A DNA stretch of 64,000 nucleotides. Origin: Viola odorata (Eukaryota > Streptophyta > Magnoliopsida > Malpighiales > Violaceae). The stretch spans positions 34,802,836 through 34,866,835 of the forward strand of contig OY829538.1 in NCBI GenBank assembly GCA_963691705.1, in the 5' to 3' direction. Within the stretch, counting starts at the first letter, position 1, and each line of letters starts with the position of its first letter. A program made the position numbers and the translations under genes. Positions 22,306-34,149 of this stretch are shown here, piece by piece. The notes beneath the pieces are model-generated. The model worked only from the letters and a program-made list of their open reading frames with translations, had not been told where the DNA came from and ran no database searches.

Positions 22306-22861
22306 GGTGAGATTATGCGAATTTGGTCTGGGATTGATGAAAAAGTAGAGAAGAAAAAAGAAAGATGATGGTGAATTTGCTAGATTAGGGTTTTGCTTTA
22401 TGGGAAAATTAGGGAGGAGTTTTAGTTTAGTTGGGATGATGATCGATTTTAGGATAGAGGAAGAGTTTTGGTTTGGGTGGACAACGGTCATATTAATTAA
22501 ATAATATTACCGTTGGAAAAATAATGATGGGATATTTTTCTCTCTGGTCTGCTTTTTACTTTATTTTGCGAGTTCCCAGACTTATCTTTCTAGGACTCTT
22601 TTCCCTGCCCTGGGATAAGAGTACTTCTACCCACTCAAAAATCTGCTTCCTAAAAATCTCTTATCCCCGACCTGGGATAAGATCAACGTCAGCTGTAACT
22701 GCCTCCTGATTTTCCTGATAAAAGAAATCAAACGAAATTCCATCAGTTCCTTAATCTTTTATTCAAACTAAATAAATGATAAGATTTAAAATGGTGCAAA
22801 AGCATGGGTTGCCTCCCATCTAGCGTCCTTCTTTTATGTCTTGAACTAGACATGGAATTTA
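22306..22861 (-). other. Spacer between pol and the third ORF of A
   Basis: About 550 bp, non-coding. It carries two copies of the palindrome-like word (about 22603-22619 and 22660-22681, CTTATCCC...GGGATAAG) and the double stem-loop at 22804-22851 directly after the pol stop. Confidence 0.7.
22804..22851 (-). promoter_or_regulatory. Double stem-loop directly 3' of the A pol stop
   Basis: Stem 1 ATGGG-TTGCCT-CCCAT (22804-22819), an 18-nt spacer containing AGCG, and stem 2 GTCT-TGAACT-AGAC (22838-22851). On the element strand it begins 11 nt after the pol ORF. Element C has the same layout at 48000-48047 with compensating base changes. Possibly an RNA element; role unknown. Confidence 0.7.
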
Positions 22862-25800
22862 TCATTTATCCAAACAAGGGTGGACTTGAACTTGCTCCAC
22901 CGTGTGGCTCTGAAATCCTTCATAGTAAGGTTTAAGCCTCTGGCCATTAACTTTGAACGTCATTCCCTTCTTCGTATCCTGTATATCAATAGCACCATAA
23001 GGGTAAATGTTAACAACAATATATGGACCCATCCATCTAGATTTTAATTTCCCTGTAAAGAGTCTAAATCTAGAATTAAATAGTAACACTTTCTGGCCCA
23101 CATGAAAGTTTTTATCCTTAATGATACTGTCATGGTATTTCTTAGTTTTTGCTTTTACGAGTTGGGAGTTTTCATATGCATCTCTGCGCATCTCTTCCAA
23201 TTCTTGGAGTTGGAGTTTCCTTGCTGCTGCATCTCTTTTTAGCTCCAAGTTACACTGCTTTATCGCCCAAAAGGACTTGTGTTCTAGTTCGACTGGAAGG
23301 TGGCAAGCTTTGCCATATACTAGATTGTAAGGAGTTGTGCCTATGGGAGTCTTAAATGCCGTCCTGTATGCCCAAAGAGCGTCGTCTAATCTTTGACTCC
23401 AGTCCTTTCTGTTTGGATTGACTGTCTTTGCTAGGATGGCCTTCACGTCTCTGTTTGAGACTTCTGCTTGCCCATTGGTCTGGGGGTGGTATGCTGTGGA
23501 CACCCTATGATTGACCTGATATTTTGCAAGTAAGGCAGTAATTACCTTATTGCAAAAGTGGGTCCCTCTGTCACTGATTAATACCTTGGGTACTCCAAAC
23601 CTGTTAAGAATGTGAGACTTTAGAAACAAAACCACTGTTTTGGCATCATCGGCTGCAGTGGCTTTGGCCTCAACCCACTTAGATAAGTAATCAACAGCTA
23701 GTATAATATATTGATTTCCTCCAGACCTGGGAAAAGGACCCATAAAGTCGATTCCCCAGACGTCAAATACTTCACAAGAAAAGATGGGGTTCAAAGGCAT
23801 TTCATTTCTAGCAGATATATTGCCAACTTTTTGGCAGCTAGGACAGTTCATACAGAAAAGATGGCAATCTTTAAAGAGTGTTGGCCAATAGAAGCCACAT
23901 TCAAGAATTTTTAATGCTGTTCTTTTGGGTCCGTAATGACCTCCACATGCTTCTGTATGGCAGAATCTCAAAATAGATTCAAATTCATTTTGGAGAACAC
24001 ATCTCCTCAGAATCTGATCTTTTCCGATGTTCCACATGTAGGGTTCATCCCATACATAAAATTTAGAATCTCTTCTTACCTTTTCCCTTTCTCTGTATGT
24101 CATGTCCTGGTCAAATTTACCTGAATGCAGGAAATTGGCTATATCCGCATACCATGGTCTTTCCACCAGGGCAAGTATAAGGCTCTCGTCGGGTCCATCT
24201 CCCAGGGCAAAGAAAAGGGCTTCGTCTGGAAATTCCTCTTTTACTGGTTCATGGTCTGGTTTCACGAGTAATCTGCTCAAGTGATCTGCTACTAGATTCT
24301 CCTTGCCACTTTTATCTTTAATTTCTAGGTGGAACTCCTGAAGCAGTAAAATCCATCTGATCAACCTCGGTTTGGCTTCCTTTTTGACTAGCAAATAGCG
24401 TAACGCTGCATGATCAGAGTAAACAACAACTTTAGTTCCTAATAAGTATGCACGGAATTTATCTAAAGCAAAAATTATGGCAAATAATTCTTTCTCTGTG
24501 GTTGTATAATTTTTTTGTGCATCGTCAAGCATGCGAGACGCATAATAGATAACGTGTGGATCACGTCCTTCTTTTTGTCCTAAAACAGCACCAACAGAAT
24601 TATTAGAAGCATCGCACATAATTTCAAATGGTAAATTCCAGTTTGGAGCTTTAATGATGGGGGCTGTTGTTAACTTCTTCTGCAATGTGTCAAAAGCAGC
24701 CTCACAATCAGAGTCAAATTTAAACTCTGTCTCCTTCTGTAGCAACCTGCAAAGTGGGGCAGCGACTTTCGAAAAATCTTTAATAAATCTTCTATAAAAG
24801 CCTGCATGACCTAAGAAGGAGCGAACTTCACGCACGTTAGTAGGATATGGCAAAGAGTCAATAACATCTATTTTAGCCTTATCTACTTCTATTCCTTTTT
24901 GAGAAACTATATGGCCTAAAATCAGACCCTGATTAACCATGAAATGACACTTCTCATAGTTTAAAACAAGGTTTGTTTCTAGGCAGCGTTTTAGAATTCT
25001 CTCAAGATTTTCTAGACATTCATCAAAAGAATCGCCATAAACAGTAAAATCATCCATAAAAACTTCAATTCCTTTTTCTATGAATTCAGAGAAAATACTC
25101 ATCATACACCTTTGGAAAGTTGCAGGTGCATTGCACAATCCAAAGGGCATGCGTTTATACGCAAAAGTTCCAAATGGACATGTAAAAGTAGTTTTGTCTT
25201 GATCCTCAGAAGCGACGGGTATTTGGTGAAAACCAGAATACCCGTCAAGGCAACAATAGTGAGACTTACCTGACAGTCGTTCAAGCATTTGATCGATGAA
25301 AGGGATAGGAAAATGATCTTTCCTTGTCGCTGAATTGAGTCTCCTGTAATCGATGCATACTCGCCATCCATTTTGTACTCGAGTTGGCACTAATTGTCCT
25401 TCAGCATTTTCTACTACTGTCATCCCTGTCTTCTTTGGGACTACCTGTACTGGACTAACCCAAGTGCTATCAGATATGGGATATATCACTCCAGCACTTA
25501 AAAGTTTTAATACTTCCTGTTTGACGACGTCCATCATAGGAGGATTAAGTCTCCTTTGTGGTTGCCTCACTGTTTTGCAGTCTTCTTCCAGGTGGATCTT
25601 GTGTGTGCATATAGCAGGTGAAATTCCTTTTATGTCAGCTATAGTCCATCCTATAGCTTCTCTGTTGTCCTTCAAGACTCTCAGGAGTCTTTCCTCTTCT
25701 AGCTGAGATAGTTTGTTTGAGACTATCACCGGCAGTCCTTCTCCCTGGCCTAAGAAACAGTACTTCAAGTGACTGGGAAGTGGCTTCAATATCAGGTCTG

Positions 25801-26467
25801 GGGCCTGTAAAACAGAAGGGACTAAAAAATTATTAGTCACAGGTAAATCTATAACTTTCAGATTTACTTCTATTAATTTGGCTGCATCCAGCTCATATAC
25901 TGCTTCCTCAATCTCTTCCCTGACTTCCACTTTGCTTTCTAGTTCCTCGAGTTTAAAGTAATCAATGCTTCTTGTGAGAACATACTCAAGGGGATCTGCA
26001 TTGTCAATTTCATAAATATCTTCATCATCCAAATCAATGACATTAATAAAATTTAGACAATGTAAATCCTCTGGATATCGCATAGCATCGTACATGTTAA
26101 AGGAAATTATTTCTCCCATGAATTCTAAAGTTAAACAGCCACCAAAGACATCAATTTTAGCTCGAGCAGTCCTTAAGAAAGGTCTGCCCAATAATATCTC
26201 AGTAGATTTAGTAGTTTGTTCGTTACCCATGTCAACTATATAGAAGTCTGCAGGGAAAACAAAGTCATTGACTTGTACTAAAACATCTTCCACAACACCT
26301 ACAGGGTAAATTATAGATCGATCTGCTAATTGAATAACAAGCCTTGTTTCTTTCAATTCTCCAATGTTCAAACTATTAAAAATTGTCAAAGATAACACAT
26401 TTATGCCTGCTCCCAAGTCACATAAAGCCTTCTCGATCTTCTGTTCTCCAATTTGGCAAGGTATCAC
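22862..26467 (-). CDS. pol: Element A Pol polyprotein (PR-RT-RNase H-IN)
   Basis: About 1201 residues counted from the GTG at 26467; the frame is open upstream to about 26540. Aspartic protease: DLGAG near 17-21 and ILLGRPFL near 91-98. RT: catalytic FMDDF at 470-474 and [12 protein letters not shown] around 442-453. RNase H: D619, E658 and D685 region ([19 protein letters not shown]). Integrase: zinc H837/H844/C875/C878 and DDE residues D907, D966 and E1002, then a C-terminal RWMGPYIV module; no chromodomain. All catalytic residues are present. The gag stop at 26464 overlaps the start; Athila gag-pol is usually one frame, so a one-base shift in the 26530 region has probably separated them. 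Confidence 0.95.
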   Translation of the reverse strand: MIPCQIGEQKIEKALCDLGAGINVLSLTIFNSLNIGELKETRLVIQLADRSIIYPVGVVEDVLVQVNDFVFPADFYIVDMGNEQTTKSTEILLGRPFLRTARAKIDVFGGCLTLEFMGEIISFNMYDAMRYPEDLHCLNFINVIDLDDEDIYEIDNADPLEYVLTRSIDYFKLEELESKVEVREEIEEAVYELDAAKLIEVNLKVIDLPVTNNFLVPSVLQAPDLILKPLPSHLKYCFLGQGEGLPVIVSNKLSQLEEERLLRVLKDNREAIGWTIADIKGISPAICTHKIHLEEDCKTVRQPQRRLNPPMMDVVKQEVLKLLSAGVIYPISDSTWVSPVQVVPKKTGMTVVENAEGQLVPTRVQNGWRVCIDYRRLNSATRKDHFPIPFIDQMLERLSGKSHYCCLDGYSGFHQIPVASEDQDKTTFTCPFGTFAYKRMPFGLCNAPATFQRCMMSIFSEFIEKGIEVFMDDFTVYGDSFDECLENLERILKRCLETNLVLNYEKCHFMVNQGLILGHIVSQKGIEVDKAKIDVIDSLPYPTNVREVRSFLGHAGFYRRFIKDFSKVAAPLCRLLQKETEFKFDSDCEAAFDTLQKKLTTAPIIKAPNWNLPFEIMCDASNNSVGAVLGQKEGRDPHVIYYASRMLDDAQKNYTTTEKELFAIIFALDKFRAYLLGTKVVVYSDHAALRYLLVKKEAKPRLIRWILLLQEFHLEIKDKSGKENLVADHLSRLLVKPDHEPVKEEFPDEALFFALGDGPDESLILALVERPWYADIANFLHSGKFDQDMTYREREKVRRDSKFYVWDEPYMWNIGKDQILRRCVLQNEFESILRFCHTEACGGHYGPKRTALKILECGFYWPTLFKDCHLFCMNCPSCQKVGNISARNEMPLNPIFSCEVFDVWGIDFMGPFPRSGGNQYIILAVDYLSKWVEAKATAADDAKTVVLFLKSHILNRFGVPKVLISDRGTHFCNKVITALLAKYQVNHRVSTAYHPQTNGQAEVSNRDVKAILAKTVNPNRKDWSQRLDDALWAYRTAFKTPIGTTPYNLVYGKACHLPVELEHKSFWAIKQCNLELKRDAAARKLQLQELEEMRRDAYENSQLVKAKTKKYHDSIIKDKNFHVGQKVLLFNSRFRLFTGKLKSRWMGPYIVVNIYPYGAIDIQDTKKGMTFKVNGQRLKPYYEGFQSHTVEQVQVHPCLDK

Positions 26468-28374
26468 GAATGTCCCTCCGTCCTTACATTTGTTTGGTAG
26501 CTTCTTTTGGAAGACGGCTGAAACATTCTCTCTATCCCTGCAAGTCTCCTCTTATTAGTACAAAGCTCCTTTAAGAATTTTGCATATTTTGGAACCTGTG
26601 CTATCATATCTAATAAAGGAACGTTAACTGCTACCTTTCGAAATAGATCCAAAATTGCTTTTTCTTCCTTAACCTTCTTGGTCTTTTCAGACCTGTCAGG
26701 GAAAGGAAGGCGAATTACCTGGTCCTTCTTGATGGTAGCTGCTTCAGGAGTAGGAGTTGTATGTACTGGAGTTTCTGGAGTTACCTCAACTTCTGCTTCA
26801 ATTTGGTCTGATATAGGTGTATCCGAATTCTTCGTTCCCAGCCCTGGGGTCTCTGTGCCACTTCTCAACGTCATAGCTGAGACGTTGTGTTTTGGGTTAT
26901 CAACTGTTGATGCTGGTAACCTGGCTCCCTGCTCATTGCTGTTTATATTCAATTGTGTAATTTGTTTCTCAACGTTTGAAAGAGACGCTTGTGTCGCTTT
27001 CATAAACTGGCTAAGAGTTTCCTTTATTCCATCCACTGTTGTTGCAAGTGGCTGTTGGGGAATGGGATTTTGGGGAGCATTGGGTCTGGGCACGAAATTT
27101 TGTAAGTTCATGGGAGGAGGAGGCATTTGATTTGGGTAGGATTGGTTCTGACTATAGTTTGGCTGAACTATGGTGTTGGAATTCGTATTTTCCTTCCAAC
27201 CTGGGTTGTTATTGTATTGATTAGGGTTAAATCTTGGCTTGTGAGGTGGGAACCTTCCATATTGTTGGTTGTATTGATTTGCTGCACTGACTTCTTCGGG
27301 TGTTCCAGTAACTAGCAAGCATTGATCCGAAGAATGTCCTTGCTGGCAGCATAAACCGCATGAGATAGGTTGAATCTGTTGTACCTGAACCTGTTGACCT
27401 GCTTGGAGATTATCTAAACGGTTAGAAATCTCATTAAATTTTTGCTCAAAGAAAGATACATTACCTGTACTCGTGCCTCTATCTGCTGGTCCATTTTGGT
27501 AGCAATTTTCAGCCAGTGTCTGGAGTAGATTGTTGGCTTTTGTCAAAGTGCAATCCTGGAGAGCACCTCCTGCTGCTCCATCTAACATCACCTTGTCTCT
27601 ATGGATCATACCATCGTAGAAGTACTGGATCAAATTTTGATCCGAGACTCCATGATTCGGACAGATCTCTTGTAGGTCTTTATAACGTTGGTAATACTCT
27701 CCAAAATCTTCGCTCGGATCCTGATGAATTGATACGATGTTCTTTCTGGCATTCCCAGCCTTGGTGGAAGACCAATATTTATTGAGAAACACGGTCAACA
27801 TTTGGGGCCATGTTGTGATAGAGTTGTGCTGCAAACTTAGAAACCAGTTCCTAGCCTTGTCCTCAAGAGTCCAAGGAAAAGCTCTAAGTTTGGCTCTGTT
27901 GATATCCACTCTAGGTGGTTTGAGGGTTTCACATTCCCAATGGAGGCTTTGGAGGTGTTTAAACGGGTTCTCACTTGGCAGGCCATAGAATTTCTTAAGG
28001 TTGTGAATAGTATTGGGTTTTAAATTCCAATCATTTTCAGCTGGTGGGTACTGGATACAGAAATAGGTATCTGGTGGTGGTCCATCATTGTGATACTGCC
28101 TAAGAGTCTGTTCAGGTGGCGGTGGTGGTGGTGGAACATTTTCCTCTCGATCTGGATTGGGGTTTTCCATTTCTGGTTGGTCGGGGATAGGGTTGTTTCT
28201 AGGTAATGATGACGAACCTTCTCCCTGGTCTGGGATAGGGTTGTTTGAATGCGATTGCTCAGAGCTGACTTCTGATTCAGACCTCTGTCTCTTGGTTATC
28301 TTCCGATATTGCGTTTCCTTACGTGTAATTTCTGGATTGTATTCGGTTAATGGCTCACCGGAAGACCTGGTCAT
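26464..28374 (-). CDS. gag: Element A Gag
   Basis: 636 aa from [10 protein letters not shown]. Pro-rich N-terminal region with PPPPPPP near 81-87; capsid (retrotransposon gag) domain about 120-290 with [14 protein letters not shown] and [16 protein letters not shown]; one zinc knuckle C339-x2-C342-x4-H347-x4-C352. It follows the PBS with a short leader. The end ([15 protein letters not shown]) is out of frame relative to related proteins: the alternative frame reads [13 protein letters not shown] and joins pol. Confidence 0.93.
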   Translation of the reverse strand: MTRSSGEPLTEYNPEITRKETQYRKITKRQRSESEVSSEQSHSNNPIPDQGEGSSSLPRNNPIPDQPEMENPNPDREENVPPPPPPPEQTLRQYHNDGPPPDTYFCIQYPPAENDWNLKPNTIHNLKKFYGLPSENPFKHLQSLHWECETLKPPRVDINRAKLRAFPWTLEDKARNWFLSLQHNSITTWPQMLTVFLNKYWSSTKAGNARKNIVSIHQDPSEDFGEYYQRYKDLQEICPNHGVSDQNLIQYFYDGMIHRDKVMLDGAAGGALQDCTLTKANNLLQTLAENCYQNGPADRGTSTGNVSFFEQKFNEISNRLDNLQAGQQVQVQQIQPISCGLCCQQGHSSDQCLLVTGTPEEVSAANQYNQQYGRFPPHKPRFNPNQYNNNPGWKENTNSNTIVQPNYSQNQSYPNQMPPPPMNLQNFVPRPNAPQNPIPQQPLATTVDGIKETLSQFMKATQASLSNVEKQITQLNINSNEQGARLPASTVDNPKHNVSAMTLRSGTETPGLGTKNSDTPISDQIEAEVEVTPETPVHTTPTPEAATIKKDQVIRLPFPDRSEKTKKVKEEKAILDLFRKVAVNVPLLDMIAQVPKYAKFLKELCTNKRRLAGIERMFQPSSKRSYQTNVRTEGHS

Positions 28375-28408
28375 AAACAAACAAAGAAATTAATTTAATA
28401 CCGTTGAA

Positions 28409-28426
28409 TCCCCGGCAACGGCGCCA
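28409..28426 (-). other. Element A primer binding site (tRNA-Asp type)
   Basis: On the element strand TGGCGCCGTTGCCGGGGA, five bases from the 5' LTR end. This is the usual Athila primer site. Confidence 0.93.
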
Positions 28427-28431
28427 AAATT

Positions 28432-29834
28432 TGATGGGTGCCGAGACCGTCAAAATATATTAAAGTACAATTTACCATGCAAGTATATAATTGAATTGCA
28501 GCAAGTGGTAAAAGGATCGTTCCTCAGAGATTCGGTGGATTAAAAGCAATTCTTTATATTAAATTAAAGGGGTGGTAAATACCAATATGGGTTGTTGGTT
28601 GGTTGCATATAAATTAGATTAACAGAAATAAACAAAACAGGATACGCAGTGGGTGATATTAATCAGTTGATAACGGCTTCCCAGTAAGGATTTCTTGTAG
28701 CTCATGATTCGATTAAGTTGATCATAGATGCAAAAGTGGTAAACACTAGACTTATAGGAAGGCTATAGAGATCAGGTATTGGTCACCTAGATCTCCTACT
28801 TTCCTCCTACACAAGACTTCCAAAGAGACACTCTATTGGAAGTCCCTAATCATCCTAACAATCCTAAGAGACACTCTATAGGATTTAATCAGGGCAATTG
28901 ATAGACGCAGGGAAAGACCTAACCCCCGGCCTGGGATAGAGAATCGTGTCTATCCTATAAACCAGATCTGATTCTTCTTCTAGCTGTCACCAGCTAGTTG
29001 CCTTCGTATTTCTCTTGGCAATGTAGACTCCAAAGCCGCCAGAAAAGACTGTAATCATCCAAACCTTATGTGAAGCTGATCAGACTTTACTAAGAACAGG
29101 GACAAACTGTCATGTAAACAAGAAGAACAAGAATACAAGTATAGTGTGTGTGAAGTGCTATTTGATCTCACAACCTAGGAATCATGGCTTCGAATCCTTA
29201 CTAAGAAGAAGGCGTTTAGCCTATAATAGACATAACAATGATAATAATAAAGAAACAATCATAAACTGAATCCGAATTATATTAAAGAGGGGAGAATAAG
29301 TTTAAGCTATAACAATGGTAGAAAATTCGAGAGAGCAGAGATACTTTTCTTCTTCTCAGCAGCAGCTTTAAATACCAAAAACCTATCTCTCGTTTGAAAT
29401 TCAAAAGACGAAGAGAAGATAGATTTCTAAATATGCGGGATTGTTTGTTTAAATACAAAAAGAGGGGATCGATTAGTTCTAATCGATCAAGGAGTTCTAA
29501 TCACAGCTGAACTTCTTTTCTTCCTGAAGACTCCAGCTGGTATACTTAAATTTCGCTCACGGCCCATGGATAAATCTTGCGGCCCAGCTAGCTTTTTAAG
29601 TCAGTTGACTCTGGTCAATGCATCCAAATCTTCGTCTTATCCCAGGTCTGGGATTCTATCTTTCTTTGCTAAGCAAAACTGCTCTGATGGATGCTCTTTT
29701 GGCTCCTATTGGTAATTTCTGCTTCTCAGCAATGTCTCTGTAGGAAAGGAGTGAAAGAGCAACAATTAGCAGTATCATCATCCCAAAACTGAGGTAAAAG
29801 GATGATGAAAAGATGACAGTTTAGCGATTTATCA
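28432..29834 (-). repeat. Element A 5' LTR (right)
   Basis: 1403 bp, same ends and inverted repeats as the left LTR (ATCCCAG-GT-CTGGGAT at 29639-29654). Followed by TSD TATTG. Confidence 0.97.
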
Positions 29835-29839
29835 TATTG

Positions 29840-30340
29840 ATTTTCTTTTCTGTATTTCTTTTTCTTCGAATTTCTCGTAGCACGACCGTCGCGCCATTAT
29901 CATCCTGCTTATACTGACGGGCTTTGCCAGTTTCAATTTAACCACTGTTCAGAGATGAAACTCCTTAAAAAAGAAGTCTCTTTCCCACGATCAAAAGAGA
30001 TGACGAATAGGGTCTTTAGGCCCTATTCCTCGAATCATGTAAAAATCAGCGCGATTGGCCTCACGTCCCTTTTATTGACGGGTTGTGCGACCCTGCTATC
30101 GCCGCGAGCGTCACCATCTTTGTCAGTCAGAGATATCCTGCACACTCTCGATTAATATTTGTTAGTAACAGATATGCGATACCAGACACGGGCTACCCGT
30201 AGGAGTCAATCCGCTGCCGTTCTAGGGTACAGGTATCGCTCATTATCGCTTTCTCAACCAGCTCACTTCACCAGGGATTCCGCATCTGGTTACTCGCTGA
30301 GATTTCGTGATTCTTCGTGTTTCCACGTTACCACGATCGG
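29840..30340. other. B internal sequence right of the A insertion
   Basis: About 500 bp continuing B from 17741, leading into the tandem array. No ORF supported. Confidence 0.5.
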
Positions 30341-30344
30341 TCGG

Positions 30345-30838
30345 AAAGTGCCTCTTCTTAGTGAGCCGTCTGGTCAGGACAGGCCATCACAAGGTTAGGG
30401 CTTTTCACTTTCAGGCGTTGTCCTCGCATCCCAAAATTGTGCCCTCGCTTAGTGAGCCGTCTATATTAGCCCGGTCACAAGGATAGGATTTTCACTTCCA
30501 AGATGGAGTTACTATTTCCCTGGGGTGTGCCTCTCCTTAACGAGCCGTCTCCACGAGAACGGTTGGCATAAGGATTGAGCTTTTCACTCCCAGGGATACC
30601 GGGGCGTGCCTCATCTTAGTGGGTCGCCTATATTAGCGCGGTTTACCAAAAGGAAATGACTTTTCACCTCCGGGGGCGTCGGGACGTGCCTCGTCTTGTG
30701 GCCCACACGTGGCTACCACAAGGATAGGACTTTTCACTCCCAACACTAAATATTAGGTGTGCCAGGGTGTGCCCTCACTTAGTGAGCCATTTGATCAGGA
30801 CCGACCATCACAAGGATAGGACTTTTCACTCCTGGCAA
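30345..30838 (-). repeat. Tandem array inside element B, 3' of pol
   Basis: Six diverged units of about 78-91 bp, each with GTGCCTC...TTAGTGAGCCGTCT, then a variable middle and AAGGATAGGACTTTTCACTC. GAGCCGTC or its variants start near 30363, 30454, 30542, 30621, 30699 and 30784. Tandem arrays at this position are known for Tat/Ogre-type elements (Retand is an example). Confidence 0.85.
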
Positions 30839-30981
30839 CCTCTTTTTTGTTTTTCTTTCATCGTCTGCACACACACACAACCGCAAAACACAAGAAAGCT
30901 CACTATTTGAGCGTTAGCATGGGTTAGGGCTAGCGTTAATGAAAGGTGCAGAGATAAATCAAAATCTAGCATGATATAATT

Positions 30982-32082
30982 TTAATCGAGCAATATTCCA
31001 GGAGTTAGGTAAGGGGGTACCGTCGAGTGTCTCCAGATGATACGCTCCTCTCCCCACAATACGGGTAACGCGGTATGGCCCTTCCCAATTCGGGCTGAGC
31101 TTCCCCTGGTGTTGACCGGTTGCTCGCTGGTCCAGAGTACCAGGTCACCTTCTTTCAGCAGCCGTTCTTTGACGCGCCTATTGTGATAACGCGCCATCTT
31201 TTGTTTATAGTGCAACATTTTCAGAAGAGCTTCCTCTTGCAATTCCGGCAGCGCGTCAAGGTTAGCTCGTAACCTTTCCTCATTCAGCTCTTCTCTAAAA
31301 TATGCCACTCATAAGCTCATAGTACCAATCTCCACGGGCGTGACGCCCTCAGTACTGAAAGCCAGTGCGAATGGTGTCTCTCCTGTACTGGTTTTCGTGG
31401 TCATATGGTATGCCCACATCACATACGGCAGCTCATCTGCCCACTTCTTTTTGGATCCTTCTAGGTTCTTCTTAACACCGTTAAGGATGGTCCTATTCGT
31501 CACCTCTGCCTGACCATTGGTCTGCGGATGAGCCACAGAAGAGAACCTTTGCTCGATTCCGAACTCCACGCATTGGTCTCTGAAGAATTGGCTGGTGAAT
31601 TACGTTCTGTTATCGCTGACTAGCACACGGGGTACGCCGAATCGCATGATAACTTGATGTTTGAAGAAACGTCAGATTTTCTCTGTCGTGATGTTGGCAA
31701 CCGCCTCAGCTTTCGCCCATTTGGTAAAGTAGTCTACCGCCACGACCACAAACTTTAATTGAGACCTCGCCTTTGGAAACGGTCCTAGGATATCAATTCC
31801 CCATTTCGCAAAAGGATAAGGAGCGATGACGTCATAAATTTGTGTAGCGGGTTGTCGAGGAATCTTGGAGAATTCCTGACACTTTTGGCAAGTTCGCACG
31901 TAATTATGGCAGTCTTTTTGGATAGTAGGCCAGTAGAACCCCGATCTAAAGACCTGTGCAGCCAGGGTGCCGCCGGACGCGTGCATACCGCAAATTCCTT
32001 CGTGGATTTCGCAGAGGGTATGAAGGCCTTTTTGTTCCGTTATGCACCTGGCAACCGGGTGAGAGAAACATCTTCGCATCAA
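30982..32082 (-). pseudogene. Element B integrase (broken)
   Basis: Zinc region H-E-G-I-C-G-M-H then CQKC; core WGIDILGPFP (first Asp), VLVSDN (second Asp) and NGQAEVTNR (Glu). In-frame stops interrupt it near 31670, at the usual GTQF position (31597 region) and near 31309, so the frame is closed between the first and second Asp. The C-terminal part reaches 30982 without a chromodomain. Confidence 0.88.
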
Positions 32083-32763
32083 TTAACCGTTAAAGTACGT
32101 GCACCGTGCCGCTTGCTTTAACACTTTCTTCTTCTCAGCGTAATATGCTGGTAGATCATCATGTTTCAAGTATTTTATGACGGGGATTCTCCAGTCAATT
32201 TCACTTTCTTCTACGCAGAGCGTCGCCTGTTCTTCCATAAAGGAAGGTACGGGTATCTCTCGGTAGTACACCCCTTTTGGTATGGACGCGTCCGGGTTTG
32301 CCGTGAGTTTGGCGAGGTTATCCGCCTCAGCGTTATCCTCTCGAGGAATGTGCTCGAAGCTGACTTGTTTGCCGCTTTTCTTTATTTCTATCAACTCGAG
32401 TTTCACTTTGGCAAGGTATTTCACCATGATGGGCTCCTTAGCTTGAGAGTGTCCCAGAACTTGGTCTATTATCAGCTTGGAGTCTCCACAGATTTTCAAT
32501 CGCAGGTCTCCGAACCTCCCTGAGTCATGTATTCCTTTTATGGAAAAGTTTTTCCCTATTCTGAGCCCAGCTAATAGCGCTTCGTATTCTGCAGCGTTAT
32601 TGGACAACGGATTCAGATGGAATATCGCACATGGATGCCGTGAGACACACTCATGAAGATCCCAGCCCCGGCAAGCTCTTGATTTTTGGCGCCGTCCACG
32701 TAGATGACCCACAGGGAAAGGGAGGTCCAACTCCTCTTTTTCTTTTTTAGTTAACTCCGTCAT
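32083..32763 (-). pseudogene. Element B second (archaeal-type) RNase H
   Basis: NNAAEYEALLAGLRIG, GDSKLIIDQVLG and PREDNAEADNLAKL mark the additional RNase H that sits between the ordinary RNase H and integrase in Tat-clade elements. The first strand is out of frame (expected DGA-type start replaced by HLRGRRQKS near 32700), so this copy is inactive. Confidence 0.85.
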
Positions 32764-32781
32764 TGGATCTGGCGTAAAGGT

Positions 32782-34086
32782 TCATTCCGCGATAAAGTCC
32801 GCCAGAATTTGAGCCTTCATAGACGGTTGGGATCTGTAGTGCAACCCATATTGTTCAAGCTCGATGGCCCAAATCAGCATTCTCCCCGAGGATTCGGGCT
32901 TCCGAAATATCCTTTTTAAAGGTTTATCCGTAAGCACGATGACGGTATGAGCTTGAAAATATCGACCCATTTTCCGCGTGGCTTGTATCAATGCAAACGC
33001 TATTTTCTCAATACGGGCATATCTCAGCTCGGCGTCTTTCAAGATGTGACTTACGAAGTATACAAGGCGGTGTGTGTGATTGTCATCTCGCACAAGGACT
33101 GCGCTGACCACTTCGTCAGCAACCCCGAGGTAAACATACAGGATATCGCCAGGCTCCGGTCTTGTTAACACCAAGTCAGACGATAGGTAGGCCTTCAGGC
33201 CTGTAAACGCCTCTTCGCATTCTGTTGTCCATCCGAAGACAGCTTTTTTGCGTATAACTTTGAAAAAGGGGAGGCACCTCTCGCCTTGCTTAGAAATAAA
33301 CCGTCCCAGAGCGATAACACGCCCTATTAGCTTCTGTATCTCTTTTACAGTTCGAGGGGATATCATATCTTGGATGGCTTTGATTTTTGAAGGGTTGGGT
33401 TGGATACCCTTTTGACTAACCACGTAACCCAAAAATTTACCTGTTTGAAAGGCAAACATGCACTTTCGAGGGTTCAACTTCATTTGGTATCGCTTCATTA
33501 CTTCGAAGACTTCCGCCAGATCAGATAGGTGGTCCTTGAAGCTTCGGCTTTTGACCAGTATGTCATCGACATACGCCTCTACGTTTCGCCCAATCTATTT
33601 TTCGAAGACTTTCGCTATTCGCTGAAAGGTGGCTCCAGTGTTTTTCAACCCAAAAGTCGCCGTGTAACAATAAGTGGCCTTCAGAGTGATAAAAGCAGTT
33701 TTCTCTTCATCCTCATTGGCCATGGGGATTTGGTGATACCCCGAGTTGACGTCTAGCGAGCTCAAATAAGCATACCCGACAACCTGGTCAACTAGCTGGT
33801 CAATCCGAGGAAGTGGGTAACAATCTTTAGGACAGGCGTCATTCAAATCTGTGAAGTCAATGCACATACGCCACTCTCCGTTGGGCTTGGGAACCAGGAC
33901 GGGGTTAGCCAACCATGTAGGATATTGCACTTCCCGAATAAAACCCGCATCGAGAAGCTTTGCTACTTCTTTATCGACAGCAACCATTTTTTCTGTAGAG
34001 AAGGCACGCAATTTCTGCTGAACTGGTTTTGCGTCAGGGTTGACATTAAGTCGATGCTCTGCTACCTCCCGTGAGATACCGGGCAT
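32782..34086 (-). pseudogene. Element B reverse transcriptase and first RNase H (broken)
   Basis: RT fingers/palm PVLVPKPNGEWRMCIDFTDL and YPLPRIDQLVD; active site AYVDDILVKS at about 33551-33580, preceded by an in-frame TAG near 33596. The thumb and RNase H run from 33498 (MKRYQMKLNPRKCMF, LGYVVSQKGIQPNPSKI) to 32782. The VDD residues survive, but the reading frame does not. Confidence 0.9.
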
Positions 34087-34149
34087 GTCGGTCGGTTTCC
34101 ATGCAAACTCTCCTTTGCATTTGTTTAATAACTGAGTTAACTGAAAATT

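Larger units (their letters stand above)
17742..29834 (-). mobile_element. Element A: intact Athila-lineage Ty3/gypsy retrotransposon
   Basis: 12,093 bp, with 1403-bp LTRs at 17742-19144 and 28432-29834 (TGATGGGTG...TTTATCA) and TSD TATTG at 17737-17741 and 29835-29839. The LTRs look identical by eye. Reading the minus strand from the right: 5' LTR, PBS for tRNA-Asp type primer, gag, pol (PR-RT-RH-IN), the Athila third ORF, PPT, 3' LTR. The order, the tRNA-Asp PBS and the third ORF define Athila. It is inserted in element B, so it is the youngest event at this locus. Confidence 0.96.

Noticed and set aside
21439..22348. Plus-strand ORFs of 73-100 codons across the Athila third ORF
   Set aside because: Shadows of the real minus-strand coding frame (Pro-rich read in reverse).
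28409..28426. Possible tRNA gene fragment
   Set aside because: Only the 18 bases complementary to a tRNA 3' end are present, at the LTR edge: a primer binding site, not a tRNA gene. The same applies at 36869, 38177, 51496 and 62344.
29955..30155. Peptide with a lipobox-like LLLTGCA motif, suggesting a bacterial lipoprotein
   Set aside because: Short ORF inside element B internal sequence, flanked by plant retrotransposon DNA; the match is a few residues and best explained by chance.
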